Positions 17,151 through 24,856 of a DNA stretch of 24,914 bases are shown piece by piece. Positions within the stretch are counted from its first letter, which is position 1. Each line of letters starts with the position of its first letter. The notes beneath the pieces were generated by a model. It did not search any database. It was not told where the DNA came from and was given only the letters and a program-made list of their open reading frames with translations. The stretch lies in NCBI GenBank assembly GCA_043757025.1, contig JAYVQG010000217.1, positions 1 to 24,914 of the forward strand, in the 5' to 3' direction. Position numbers and translations under genes: made by a program. This DNA comes from Limnoglobus sp043757025. Its GTDB lineage: Bacteria > Planctomycetota > Planctomycetia > Gemmatales > Gemmataceae.

Positions 17151-18266
17151 TTACTTGTCGTCTTTCTTGACTTCGACCATGTCCTTCTTGGTGCTCGCAA
17201 CGATCGCGACGAGTTCGTCGATTTCGGTTTGGGGCACCTTGTACTTCTTCAGCGTGTCGATGAGGTCACCTGCAAGTGCATTGAATTCGTTTTCGGTGAT
17301 CTTCATCCCCGCGTGTGCTGTCTTCATATCGCGACCGGTGTACTTCAGTGGGCCGCCGCTATTCGCGCTGATGAGTTCCACGAGCAATTTTTCGAGTTTC
17401 GTCACGCCGGCCGCATCGAGTTTGAACTTGCCGTCGCGTAAGAAATTCACTTTCTTGTCGGCGGCCGCCAACGCAACGAAATCGTGAACCACGGCTTCGA
17501 CGGACTTCTGCCCACCGAGGCGATCCCACAGGACTTTCTTCGGCTCGGGCTTCTTCGTCTCGACCACGTCCTTCTTGGTGCTTGCAACGATCGCGACGAG
17601 TTCGTCGATTTCGGTTTGGGGCACCTTGTACTTCTTCAGCGTGTCGATGAGGTCACCCGCGAGTGCGTTGAATTCCTCTTCCGTGATTTGCATACCGGCG
17701 TGCGAGCTTTTCATGTCCCGGCCGGTGTACTTCAGTGGGCCACCGCTATTCGCGCTGATGAGTTCGACGAGCAGTTTTTCGAGCCGCGTCACGCCGGCCG
17801 CATCGAGTTTGAACTTGCCATCGCGAAAGAAATTGACCTTCTTGTTCGTGGCCGCTGCCCCGACGAAATCGTGAACGACCGCCTCAACGGCCGGTTGTCC
17901 ACCGAGGCGATCCCACAATGCTTTCTTGATGCCGCGAATGTCGTTCTGAATTTCATCGAGTGCCGTCCGCAGCGTGAACGCCCCGTCGGTCGCGGTTTCT
18001 TTTTTCGCCTTGGCGAGTTGGCTCGCCACCGATTCCGCCAGTTTCGGCTTGTGATCGAGCAGCGGAACGATGGCCGAAAGCGTGCCTTGGTACAGGCGGT
18101 AACAGCCTTCGTAGTTGCCCGCGTTGTACAGTTCGACGCCGCTCGTTACGGTTTCAAACACGAGCTTGCTCATGCGTTTATCGAGGTCGGTTCGGCTCAG
18201 CGGGTCCGCCGCTGGGGCCGCGAAGCCGATAAGCACCGTTGCCGAGATCGCCAGAATCCATCGCAT
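17151..18266 (-). CDS. Secreted protein with two tandem truncated-haemoglobin domains
   Basis: A 371-residue protein: signal peptide (about 1-20), an alpha-helical N-terminal region (25-112) with no recognised domain, then two group-1-type truncated haemoglobin domains (about 117-235 and 246-364). Each has L-W-D-R-L-G-G, K-Y-T-G-R-D-M-K and H-A-G-M; His189 and His318 sit where the haem-binding proximal His of such globins lies. The domains are nearly identical, and at DNA level they are two copies offset by 387 bp. The role could be binding of O2, NO or another haem ligand outside the cytoplasm. ATG 18266 is chosen over the upstream open frame (to 18308) because GGAGGGA precedes it and it starts directly with the signal peptide. 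Confidence 0.87.
   Translation of the reverse strand: MRWILAISATVLIGFAAPAADPLSRTDLDKRMSKLVFETVTSGVELYNAGNYEGCYRLYQGTLSAIVPLLDHKPKLAESVASQLAKAKKETATDGAFTLRTALDEIQNDIRGIKKALWDRLGGQPAVEAVVHDFVGAAATNKKVNFFRDGKFKLDAAGVTRLEKLLVELISANSGGPLKYTGRDMKSSHAGMQITEEEFNALAGDLIDTLKKYKVPQTEIDELVAIVASTKKDVVETKKPEPKKVLWDRLGGQKSVEAVVHDFVALAAADKKVNFLRDGKFKLDAAGVTKLEKLLVELISANSGGPLKYTGRDMKTAHAGMKITENEFNALAGDLIDTLKKYKVPQTEIDELVAIVASTKKDMVEVKKDDK
17197..17657. repeat. Intragenic 387-bp duplication (globin domains)
   Basis: 17197-17270 is identical over 74 nt to 17584-17657, and similarity continues through the rest of both globin domains with a constant 387-bp (129-codon) offset. This points to recent duplication or ongoing gene conversion. 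Confidence 0.85.
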
Positions 18267-18272
18267 CAGAAG

Positions 18273-18279
18273 TCCCTCC
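18273..18279 (-). promoter_or_regulatory. Ribosome binding site GGAGGGA deciding the 18266 start
   Basis: GGAGGGA on the minus strand ends 6 nt before ATG 18266 of the globin gene, supporting this start over the longer open frame. Confidence 0.8.
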
Positions 18280-18387
18280 GTTGAGTTCCCGAACCCACCG
18301 AGCCACAACCTCGCAACTCGGTCATTACAGATTACGCAAATATCACCCGATTTGGTTCATGAATTCTGCATTTTCGTCGGACCTGCG

Positions 18388-18497
18388 TCATTCGTCGGGC
18401 GTCCAGTTCTTGGGTAGTTGCAGCGACCAAACCTCGCTGTTCAGCGGTTGGGCGTGCCCGTCGGCGACCCAGATTTTATCCTGGAAGACGTACGCGG
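18388..18497 (-). repeat. Distal copy of the Kelch gene 3' end (target duplication)
   Basis: This 110-bp segment matches 20841-20950 with only three differences, in the same orientation. It runs from the Kelch-like gene's stop codon to about 36 codons upstream, and both ends of the match are sharp. Two of the three differences would change an amino acid (Ser to Asn, Gly to Asp), as expected for a non-functional relic. Together the two copies bracket the methyltransferase/endonuclease module. Confidence 0.95.
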
Positions 18498-18557
18498 GTG
18501 CGGAGGATCTGATTCGCGATCGGGAAATATGACGAATTACTTCTATACATCTTCGTC

Positions 18558-18812
18558 TTAGCCCTTACCGAAAACGGGTTCAAAATTGTAGCGCCATTGT
18601 AGTGCGAGGCTCATGCCGATCTTGCCGTCCAGCGGGCCGTTGACAAAACTGCTCCATTCCGGTCCGCTGGGCGCACGGGCTGTGTCCTTCCGGACATCGA
18701 CAACCCAATTATCTGCAGCATCGACGACTCCAAAGTACAGCGGCTTGACCTTGAGAATGCAAAGAAGTGCTGCCAATTCGGAATCGGGTATTGGTATCTC
18801 GTCGTTTCTCAT
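18558..18812 (-). CDS. Small coupled protein of the second R-M module
   Basis: An 84-residue protein starting at ATG 18812, which overlaps the preceding stop as ATGA, so it is probably translated by coupling. It has no signal peptide or helix-turn-helix that I can see; the sequence is acidic at the start and aromatic later (V-V-D-A-A-D-N-W-V-V-D and L-A-L-Q-W-R-Y-N-F-E). Its place inside the target duplication suggests it travels with the R-M genes. It might be an endonuclease subunit, a specificity helper or an unrelated passenger. Family not recognised. Confidence 0.65.
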   Translation of the reverse strand: MRNDEIPIPDSELAALLCILKVKPLYFGVVDAADNWVVDVRKDTARAPSGPEWSSFVNGPLDGKIGMSLALQWRYNFEPVFGKG

Positions 18813-19540
18813 GCGATACGTATTTGTCTTGTCGAATTCTTTCTCTGCCTTCTTGTTACGGCTTTAATTTGCGCTGCGTCGTTCAGGTTGTCGATCATGG
18901 TGAGCAGGCGTTTGGCGCGCCAGTCACTCTGATTGACGTAAGCCATAAAACGAATCACTCGTTTGGCTCTGGCCTCATCAGTTTCGAGCATCCACGACCG
19001 ATGCTTGAGGGCTATGCGGCATAGGTTGTGATCGGCTACCTGCGTCTTCGTCAGATACTTCCACGAGATGATCTGGAGTCGAAGTGGTGGATTCTTTTTC
19101 GCCTCCTGGTAGTCGGTAATGAGGACCAAGACATCGTGATCGCTACCGAGCATTCGCTCGTATGCAGAGAAAAATGGCTCGCTCGTGCAGTAGTTTTTCG
19201 ACGGAGACTTCACACCGAGGTCGAGATTTGGCAGATCGACGCCACGAGCTGGGTTCATCTTGAGCGGAGGCGGATTCATGCCTTTGAAGGTGAACGTCTC
19301 CAGACAAGCGACCAACACCATCTCGACGACGCTACCGATCGTTTTGCCGTCCAGATTCGGTAACTTACCGCTCGCTTTCAACGCTTCGTACCAGTGAGGC
19401 AACTGCTGACCGCGTCCGATACGCGATAGGATTGGTTCGAGTGCGCCCAGATCCTTTCCACTCAATGCGGAATTTACGCGATGAATCGTCTCATCGAGTT
19501 TCAATATCAGCGCTGACCTAAGCTCTTCTTTAGTTGGCAT
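18809..19540 (-). CDS. Candidate type II restriction endonuclease
   Basis: A 243-residue protein encoded directly after the C5 methyltransferase and overlapping it by 11 nt. The placement is typical of a cognate restriction enzyme, which would cut DNA left unmethylated at the shared site. Visible elements: E73 and E81 in a helix (V-V-E-M-V-L-V-A-C-L-E), then V-D-L-P-N-L-D-L-G-V-K-S (101-112), which could supply acidic residues and Lys111 of a PD-(D/E)XK-like core, and a basic C-terminus. The match to that fold is not clean and I do not recognise the family. ATG 19540 is preferred to the open frame reaching 19603, which lies wholly inside the methyltransferase gene. Confidence 0.65.
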   Translation of the reverse strand: MPTKEELRSALILKLDETIHRVNSALSGKDLGALEPILSRIGRGQQLPHWYEALKASGKLPNLDGKTIGSVVEMVLVACLETFTFKGMNPPPLKMNPARGVDLPNLDLGVKSPSKNYCTSEPFFSAYERMLGSDHDVLVLITDYQEAKKNPPLRLQIISWKYLTKTQVADHNLCRIALKHRSWMLETDEARAKRVIRFMAYVNQSDWRAKRLLTMIDNLNDAAQIKAVTRRQRKNSTRQIRIA

Positions 19541-20687
19541 AGTCGAAGAGTGTCCGATGAGTGGGTTGCCGGGGGACGTCCATTGCGAGCCTACCAACTT
19601 CAACGATTCGGTCCATAACCCATCCAGCCATTGCTGGCGGAACAGCGTTCCCGATCAGAGCGTACTGATCGTAAGCGGAAACAGCCTGACAGTGATTGTC
19701 GGGGAATCCCTGAATCCTCGCGTACTCGATATTCGTGAGTCGGCGATACCTGTTGCCGATCTTGTACCGTTCGTAATGGCGACTTGTGGTGGAAGTCAGC
19801 GTCGGAGCTACTCCGTTAATACCGAAGATGGTGTAGCCCATTCTTGCGCCACCCAACTGATTACTGAGTATCTCGACACCGCCCACGTATCTATTGACCT
19901 CGGTGTTATGAGAAATCCATTTCAGTGTCGTTTCGGTGAAGTCGAAATCGTCGAGAACATCGTCCTGCAGGATCGTTCGGACGGGAACGAGTTCCGAGCG
20001 TTCCGAAAACGATTCGAGTTTGGCACTGAAAAAACGATCTCGTGAAACCAATCCCCACGTCGGAAATCTGACAGAGTGCTTTTCAAGCCGCTTCCATCCG
20101 TTTTTATCCAACAAGCTCTCATGCTCTCGATTCGTCAGGCATGTGAGATCATCGAACGATGCAAGGCGTATCGACGTGGGGCGAGAAATCCGAGAATCTT
20201 GCAAGACACCACAAATAAACACACGCTGCCTGTTTTGTGGTAGCCCGAAGTGCATAGCGTTCAATAGACGCCATTCGATGTCGTAGTTCAGCTCTGCTAG
20301 CGACGATAAGATCGTCGCGAAATGCAGGCCTTTTTCCATCGTCAGGAGTCTTTTGACGTTTTCGAGGATGAAGTACTTTGGCTGGTGAGTTTTTAGTACA
20401 TCGACGATCACCTGAAACAATGTTCCCCTCGAGTCGCGGATTCCCTCTTTCTTGCCAGCGCTACTGAAAGGCTGGCAAGGGAACCCTCCGGTAAGTAGTT
20501 CGTGCGACGGTATCGCGTCAATAAAATGTTGTACATCCCCTTCGTGAAACGTTTCGCCCCCGAACCGATCGCGATACACCTCGGTTGCTTTCGGGCAGAT
20601 GTCGTTTGCCCATAGCGTTCGATGAAAACGAAGGTCGGATGCCACGCGGAAACCGCCGATACCAGAGAAAAGTTCGACAGCGTTCAT
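19530..20687 (-). CDS. C5-cytosine DNA methyltransferase (Dcm family)
   Basis: A 385-residue enzyme that methylates cytosine C5 in a specific DNA site using S-adenosylmethionine. Conserved motifs in order: F-S-G-I-G-G-F (residues 7-13, motif I), G-G-F-P-C-Q-P-F-S (67-75, motif IV, catalytic Cys71), E-N-V (109-111, motif VI), Q-N-R-Q-R-V-F (151-157, motif VIII), a variable target-recognition region (about 165-290), P-T-L-T-S (295-299, motif IX) and I-G-N-A-V-P-P-A (345-352, motif X). All key residues are present. AGGA lies about 5 nt before ATG 20687. The gene heads the R-M module and looks less GC-rich than its neighbours. Confidence 0.95.
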   Translation of the reverse strand: MNAVELFSGIGGFRVASDLRFHRTLWANDICPKATEVYRDRFGGETFHEGDVQHFIDAIPSHELLTGGFPCQPFSSAGKKEGIRDSRGTLFQVIVDVLKTHQPKYFILENVKRLLTMEKGLHFATILSSLAELNYDIEWRLLNAMHFGLPQNRQRVFICGVLQDSRISRPTSIRLASFDDLTCLTNREHESLLDKNGWKRLEKHSVRFPTWGLVSRDRFFSAKLESFSERSELVPVRTILQDDVLDDFDFTETTLKWISHNTEVNRYVGGVEILSNQLGGARMGYTIFGINGVAPTLTSTTSRHYERYKIGNRYRRLTNIEYARIQGFPDNHCQAVSAYDQYALIGNAVPPAMAGWVMDRIVEVGRLAMDVPRQPTHRTLFDYAN

Positions 20688-20727
20688 ACGATCCTATCCG
20701 TCTAGCCCGATCAACATAATATTTGAG

Positions 20728-20755
20728 ATTCTACTGTACACACTTCCGGTGTCGA
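20728..20755 (-). promoter_or_regulatory. Candidate promoter of the C5 methyltransferase operon
   Basis: On the minus strand TCGACA (20755-20750) and TAGAAT (20733-20728) are 16 nt apart, close to the sigma-70 consensus, in an A/T-rich stretch 40-70 bp before ATG 20687. A perfect 12-bp palindrome (ttgcaattgcaa, 20765-20776) lies just upstream and could be an operator. Pattern match only. Confidence 0.35.
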
Positions 20756-20840
20756 TCAGATTGATTGCAATTGCAAACGGCAGGCTCTTGCTATCCCAGA
20801 GACATAGTCTAACGATTTCGCTACCTCGTTAGGAGGAATA

Positions 20841-20950
20841 TCATTCGTCGGGCGTCCAGTTCTTGGGTAGTTGCAGCGACCAGACCTCGCTGCTCAGCGG
20901 TTGGGCGTGCCCGCCGGCGACCCAGATTTTATCCTGGAAGACGTACGCGG
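20841..20950 (-). repeat. Proximal copy of the 110-bp target duplication
   Basis: This is the copy still serving as the 3' end of the intact Kelch-like gene. It is a direct repeat of 18388-18497 (107 of 110 identical), and the 2343 bp between the copies hold the whole methyltransferase, endonuclease and 84-aa gene set. Confidence 0.95.
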
Positions 20951-21869
20951 AATGTTCGTGACGCTCTTTCCACATCGTCGGCGTTTTCAGTGCTTTCCAG
21001 TCTTTGCCGTCCTTCGAGTGCCAGACGTCGCCCCAGTTTTTCGCGGGGTTGTTCGACCAACCGCCGATCGCCCACATGCGGTCGCGGTAGACGACCGACG
21101 AGAACCACAGCCGCGGCGACCACGGGGCCGCGGCCGTCACTCGTTCCCATTTGACGCCATCGCTCGAACTCCAGACGTCGTTGTTCGCCGCATATTTCGG
21201 AACGTAGTTGCCGCCGCCGAACACCCAGAGTTTGCCATCGAAGGCAACGGCGGCGTGATAGGCCCGCGCGCTCCACGGCGCGTTCGCCGTTTCGAGTTTC
21301 CACGTCTTGCCGTCGCTCGAAGACCACACATCATTTTTCAGGCTCGCATCGTCGCCGAAGTAGTAATTTTCGGTGCCGCCGAGGATCCACATTTTGTTCT
21401 GAAACACCACCGCACCCGCTGCGATTCTCGGACTCCAACCGGCGTTCTTCGCGGTCAGTTCCCACGTCTCGCCGTCTTTCGACGACCAGACTTCGTTCGT
21501 CGCACCGTGCCCCTTCAGCCGCCCGTTGTACCAACCGCCCATCATCCACATGCGATCCTGGAACGCGACTGTCATCGGCAAGTCGCTGTACTTCCAGGGT
21601 GCTTCCTTCAAGGCGAGCGACCACGTTTTCCCATCGCGCGACTTCCAGACATCGCGCGGCGGAGCGGCGAACGAATCGAACCAGCCGCCGAGTATCCAGA
21701 GTTGATCGTCGAAGACGACTTCGCCCGAAGAATCGCGAGGCTGCCACCCGGCTTTATCCGTGACTTTGATCCAATCGGGCTTGTCGGCCGCGACGATTTG
21801 CGTCGATGACAACGCGAAGACGATGCTGATGCAAAGGAAGTGCAGGTCGTTCATGGCGTCACTCGGCAT
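20841..21869 (-). CDS. Secreted Kelch-like beta-propeller protein
   Basis: A 342-residue protein with a signal peptide (about 1-28) and about six repeats built on the pattern A-P-W-S-P-R, then V-x-F-x-D-x-(L/M)-W-x-x-G-G, then D-V-W-(K/S)-S-x-D-G-(K/V)-x-W. This matches Kelch/galactose-oxidase-type propeller blades. Such propellers usually bind proteins or glycans; no enzyme active site is evident. ATG 21869 and ATG 21854 both give a good signal peptide. The stop is 17 nt from the FHA gene on the upstream side of the same strand, so co-transcription is likely. Its 3' end was the insertion point of the R-M module but the gene remains whole. Confidence 0.85.
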   Translation of the reverse strand: MPSDAMNDLHFLCISIVFALSSTQIVAADKPDWIKVTDKAGWQPRDSSGEVVFDDQLWILGGWFDSFAAPPRDVWKSRDGKTWSLALKEAPWKYSDLPMTVAFQDRMWMMGGWYNGRLKGHGATNEVWSSKDGETWELTAKNAGWSPRIAAGAVVFQNKMWILGGTENYYFGDDASLKNDVWSSSDGKTWKLETANAPWSARAYHAAVAFDGKLWVFGGGNYVPKYAANNDVWSSSDGVKWERVTAAAPWSPRLWFSSVVYRDRMWAIGGWSNNPAKNWGDVWHSKDGKDWKALKTPTMWKERHEHSAYVFQDKIWVAGGHAQPLSSEVWSLQLPKNWTPDE

Positions 21870-21886
21870 GTGAAATTCCCGCCGAA

Positions 21887-22252
21887 TTACGATGCGTATT
21901 CGTCGGGGAGGGCGTTTCGTTGGATGGGCGTCTCTGGAACGGGCTTGCCCGCCGATTTCGCTTCGGGTTCCTCGCCGAACATCACCTGATATTTGAAGTT
22001 CGCAATCGCGAGGTTGTCGTTGGGCAAAAGTGCCGCACGACGGATGCGCTGACCGTTGACGCGCGTGCCGTTCGTGCTGCCGAGATCGCGGACGAGAATC
22101 AGACCTTCCGTCTTTACGAGAATGCAGTGCTGCTTCGACACGCTCTTATGATCGAGTTGCAAATCGCAGTCGTCGTTCCGCCCGACGAGCGTCAGATCCT
22201 TTTTGAGTAGGAGTACGGGACCACCGTCGATCGGAACGAGCTTCGCGTTCAT
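21887..22252 (-). CDS. FHA-domain protein
   Basis: A forkhead-associated domain protein of 121-123 residues. FHA domains bind phosphothreonine peptides. The signature residues are present: V-G-R-N-D (about 25-29), S-V-S-K-Q-H (39-44), D-L-G-S-T-N-G-T-x-V-N-G (58-69). The C-terminal tail is disordered. ATG 22252 is slightly preferred over ATG 22258 because AGG lies 7 nt before it. It is encoded between the pilT-like and Kelch-like genes on the same strand with short gaps. It could respond to Ser/Thr kinases whose effect the PP2C enzyme would reverse, but no link is shown here. Confidence 0.9.
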   Translation of the reverse strand: MNAKLVPIDGGPVLLLKKDLTLVGRNDDCDLQLDHKSVSKQHCILVKTEGLILVRDLGSTNGTRVNGQRIRRAALLPNDNLAIANFKYQVMFGEEPEAKSAGKPVPETPIQRNALPDEYAS

Positions 22253-22291
22253 GTGCATACCTGCATGGTGATCGGGACACGAAACGTGGTT

Positions 22292-23599
22292 TTAGAGAAT
22301 CCCCGGTGCGGCCACCTTAATACCCTTGAGCGCCATCTTGAGCTGATCGGGGTTCGGCGCGAATTCGAGTGCCGTCGCTTTGTCTACGTCGCCCCGGTCG
22401 ACCAACTGACGCAGGTTTTCGGTGAAGTCCACCATGCCTTCGAGGAAGCCGATGCGGATGGCATCGAGCAACGATTCGTCGCGCTTATCGAGAATCAGTT
22501 TCCGGATCGTCGGGTTGACGATCATGATCTCGTTCGTCGGCAATCGACTCGTGCCGGGTTTAATCGACGGTAACAATTTCTGTGCGACGACGGCCTTCAA
22601 GTTGAACGCGAGCGACTGTCGAACGGCGTGGTGCATCGTCGGCGGGAACAAGTCGAGGATACGGCTAATCGTACTCGCGGCGGTCGAGGCGTGGATCGTC
22701 CCGAACACGACGTGCCCCGTTTCGGCGGCGTGAATCCCAGCCTCGAAGGTTTCCTGGTCGCGCATTTCGCCGACCAGAATCACATCCGGGTCTTCGCGCA
22801 CCGCATGTTTCAAAGCCGTGTGCCAATCGATCACATCGAGGTACACTTCGCGCTGATTGATGACCGACATTTTATCCGAGAAGACGAACTCGATCGGGTC
22901 TTCGATCGTCAGAATGTGCAGCGCCTCGCGGCCGTTCATGTAGTCGAGCATCGATGCGATCGTCGTCGATTTCCCCGAACCGGTCACGCCCGCAAGGATA
23001 ATCAGCCCTTGGTCGTAGTGGCAAAGTCCTTCGATGGCGGCCGGCAAACCGAGTTTCTCGAAGGTTGGGATGGTCGTATTCACACGCCGTGCGACCATCG
23101 CGAGTTTGCCGCGTTGTTTCAGCATGTTCACCCGGAAGCGGCATTCGTCGTTGCCGACGACGTGAGCGAAGTCGGCTCCGCCGTGTTCTTCCATCTGCTT
23201 GCGGGCCTTATCGTTCATGATCGCCGCGAACAGCTTTTCGCACATTTCCTGCGTCAGCACCGGCGTATTCATCTTCTGGATGATGCCGCGTAACCGCATC
23301 ATCCCCGGCATCCCCGCTTTGAGGTGAAGGTCCGATCCTTCGTGCAGCATCACGGTGCGGTAGAGTTGGTTAATCTTCGGTTCGCCGGGCACTTCCTCGG
23401 CCAGCTTCAATCCGCCCGATTCGTTGATGTAGTACGGTCCGGTTGCGGCGGTGCCATCCTTGATGCCCGATGGCGGCGCGGTCGATGGCCCTGCCGCTTT
23501 AGGAGGTGCCACCGCAGCAGGCTTGGCTACGGCAGCAGCGGGCGCGGCAGCGGCGGGTGCCGGACGCGCCGTTGCAACGCGCGGAGGATTTTCGGCCAT
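22292..23599 (-). CDS. PilT-like type IV pilus/secretion ATPase
   Basis: A 435-residue hexameric-type ATPase of the PilT/GspE family; PilT members drive pilus retraction at the cytoplasmic face. Motifs: Walker A G-V-T-G-S-G-K-S-T (204-212), Asp box T-I-E-D-P-I-E-F (231-238), Walker B I-L-V-G-E-M-R-D (274-281) and His box G-H-V-V-F-G-T-I-H-A-S (295-305). The N-terminal 55 residues are an Ala/Pro-rich linker not typical of classical PilT, which is usually about 345-370 residues. No pilin or other pilus gene is nearby. A retraction role is therefore inferred from sequence only. ATG 23599 has GAGG about 10 nt upstream. Confidence 0.88.
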   Translation of the reverse strand: MAENPPRVATARPAPAAAAPAAAVAKPAAVAPPKAAGPSTAPPSGIKDGTAATGPYYINESGGLKLAEEVPGEPKINQLYRTVMLHEGSDLHLKAGMPGMMRLRGIIQKMNTPVLTQEMCEKLFAAIMNDKARKQMEEHGGADFAHVVGNDECRFRVNMLKQRGKLAMVARRVNTTIPTFEKLGLPAAIEGLCHYDQGLIILAGVTGSGKSTTIASMLDYMNGREALHILTIEDPIEFVFSDKMSVINQREVYLDVIDWHTALKHAVREDPDVILVGEMRDQETFEAGIHAAETGHVVFGTIHASTAASTISRILDLFPPTMHHAVRQSLAFNLKAVVAQKLLPSIKPGTSRLPTNEIMIVNPTIRKLILDKRDESLLDAIRIGFLEGMVDFTENLRQLVDRGDVDKATALEFAPNPDQLKMALKGIKVAAPGIL

Positions 23600-23645
23600 G
23601 AGTCATCGCCTCGGAAGGGGGATGTACGAAGATTATGAAACCGAA

Positions 23646-24425
23646 CTATGTGAGTATACCCGCGATCCGCACCGCCACACCGTGCGCGGCCAGGTATTCT
23701 TTCGTTACAGGGATGGAGTATTCGTCGTAATGGAAGATACTCGCAGCCAACGCGGCGTCGGCACCGGCCTCGAATGCGAGCCGCAAGTGTTCTGGGCAAC
23801 CCGCCCCGCCGCTCGCCACTACTGGCACGCTCACTGCCGCCGACACCGCACGCAACATCGGGATGTCGTAACCATTTTTCGTGCCGTCGGCGTCCATCGA
23901 CGTCAGCACGATCTCACCCGCCCCCAACCGCTCCACTTCCTTCGCCCATTCGACCGCTTGTAACCCCGTCGGCACGCGACCGCCGTTGACGAAGACTTCC
24001 CAAAACTCTCGGCCGTCTTTCACCACCCGTCGCGGATCGATGTTGACGACCGTGGCACAACGCCCGAATTTACGCGAAATCTCGGTAATGAGTGCCGGGT
24101 TCTTCACCGCCGCCGAGTTGATACTCACCTTCTCCGCACCCGCTTGAATCAGTTGCGTGGCATCCTCGATCGTGCGAATGCCCCCGCCCACGGTAAACGG
24201 CATAAACAACTGCTCGGCCACCCGACGAACCATATCGAGCAGGATCGCCCGCCCTTCGTGACTTGCGGAAATATCCAGGAAAACGAGTTCGTCCGCACCT
24301 TGGCTCTCGTAGCGCCGTGCGACTTCGATGGGGTCGCCCGCATCGCGCAGGCCGACGAAGTGGATGCCCTTCACGACCCGCCCACGGTCGACGTCGAGGC
24401 ACGGGATAATGCGTTTGGTAAGCAT
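23646..24425 (-). CDS. hisF: Imidazole glycerol phosphate synthase subunit HisF
   Basis: The 259-residue cyclase subunit of IGP synthase in histidine biosynthesis. With HisH-supplied ammonia it converts PRFAR to imidazole glycerol phosphate and AICAR. The length is standard for the (beta/alpha)8 barrel. Catalytic Asp11 (I-P-C-L-D-V-D) and Asp130 (V-N-I-D-P-R) are present, as are the phosphate-binding stretches T-V-G-G-G-I-R (78-84) and A-S-G-G-A-G (204-209). No other his gene is in the window. The pilT-like gene follows 46 bp downstream on the same strand, so they may share a transcript without a shared function. Confidence 0.96.
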   Translation of the reverse strand: MLTKRIIPCLDVDRGRVVKGIHFVGLRDAGDPIEVARRYESQGADELVFLDISASHEGRAILLDMVRRVAEQLFMPFTVGGGIRTIEDATQLIQAGAEKVSINSAAVKNPALITEISRKFGRCATVVNIDPRRVVKDGREFWEVFVNGGRVPTGLQAVEWAKEVERLGAGEIVLTSMDADGTKNGYDIPMLRAVSAAVSVPVVASGGAGCPEHLRLAFEAGADAALAASIFHYDEYSIPVTKEYLAAHGVAVRIAGILT

Positions 24426-24474
24426 CCGGTTATAGTTATGGCGAATCGGCCGCGATGCCTATACCTCGGTGAGG

Positions 24475-24519
24475 TTCTGACTGTAGCCCTCTCGCTCCGC
24501 GAGAGGGCTACAGTCAGAA
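24475..24519. repeat. Perfect 21-bp-stem hairpin
   Basis: 24475-24495 and 24499-24519 are exact reverse complements with a 3-nt loop; the core word is gccctctcg / cgagagggc. It lies about 50-95 bp before the hisF start. There is no T-tract on either side, so a REP-type repeat is more likely than a terminator. Confidence 0.85.
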
Positions 24520-24817
24520 GTCTTGCGACTTCCGCTAATCTGGAAATCGTTCACGGTGTTGCCGAACGGGGTCGCAGCGGCATCCTCAAGCGTGGGTGGC
24601 ACGTATCGCGGGTACCACGGAACGCGGACGCCGTGCCGCTCGCCAGTTTTTCCAGAATGAACATTGTCGAAGTGAGTGGCAGGGTTTGAATCGCGTAACT
24701 TCAAAACTTGCGCTGTGGGCGTGCGCCGTGGTTGGGCGAACTGGTCATAGAACGGAAAACGGTCGTTGGATAACGAACGGCGAAACAATCGCCTCTTTGC
24801 CAACTCCATTGATAGGA

Positions 24818-24856
24818 AAATTGGGCCTGGTTTCAATTGCGGCGATTTTGGGTAGC
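24818..24856 (+). repeat. Segment related to the left edge of the window
   Basis: This 39-nt segment matches the reverse complement of 33-71 at 32 of 39 positions and without gaps. In the matching frame both give an I-A-A-I-L-G-S peptide, after which this copy soon stops. It may be a relic of the start of the same gene family, or a dispersed repeat. Confidence 0.55.

Noticed and set aside
18388..20950. IS element or transposon explaining the direct repeats
   Set aside because: There is no transposase and no terminal inverted repeats, and the 110-bp copies are far longer than normal target duplications.
20871..21809. 312-codon open frame antisense to the Kelch-like gene
   Set aside because: The opposite strand encodes clear propeller repeats with a signal peptide; the antisense product is Arg/Pro-rich without motifs.
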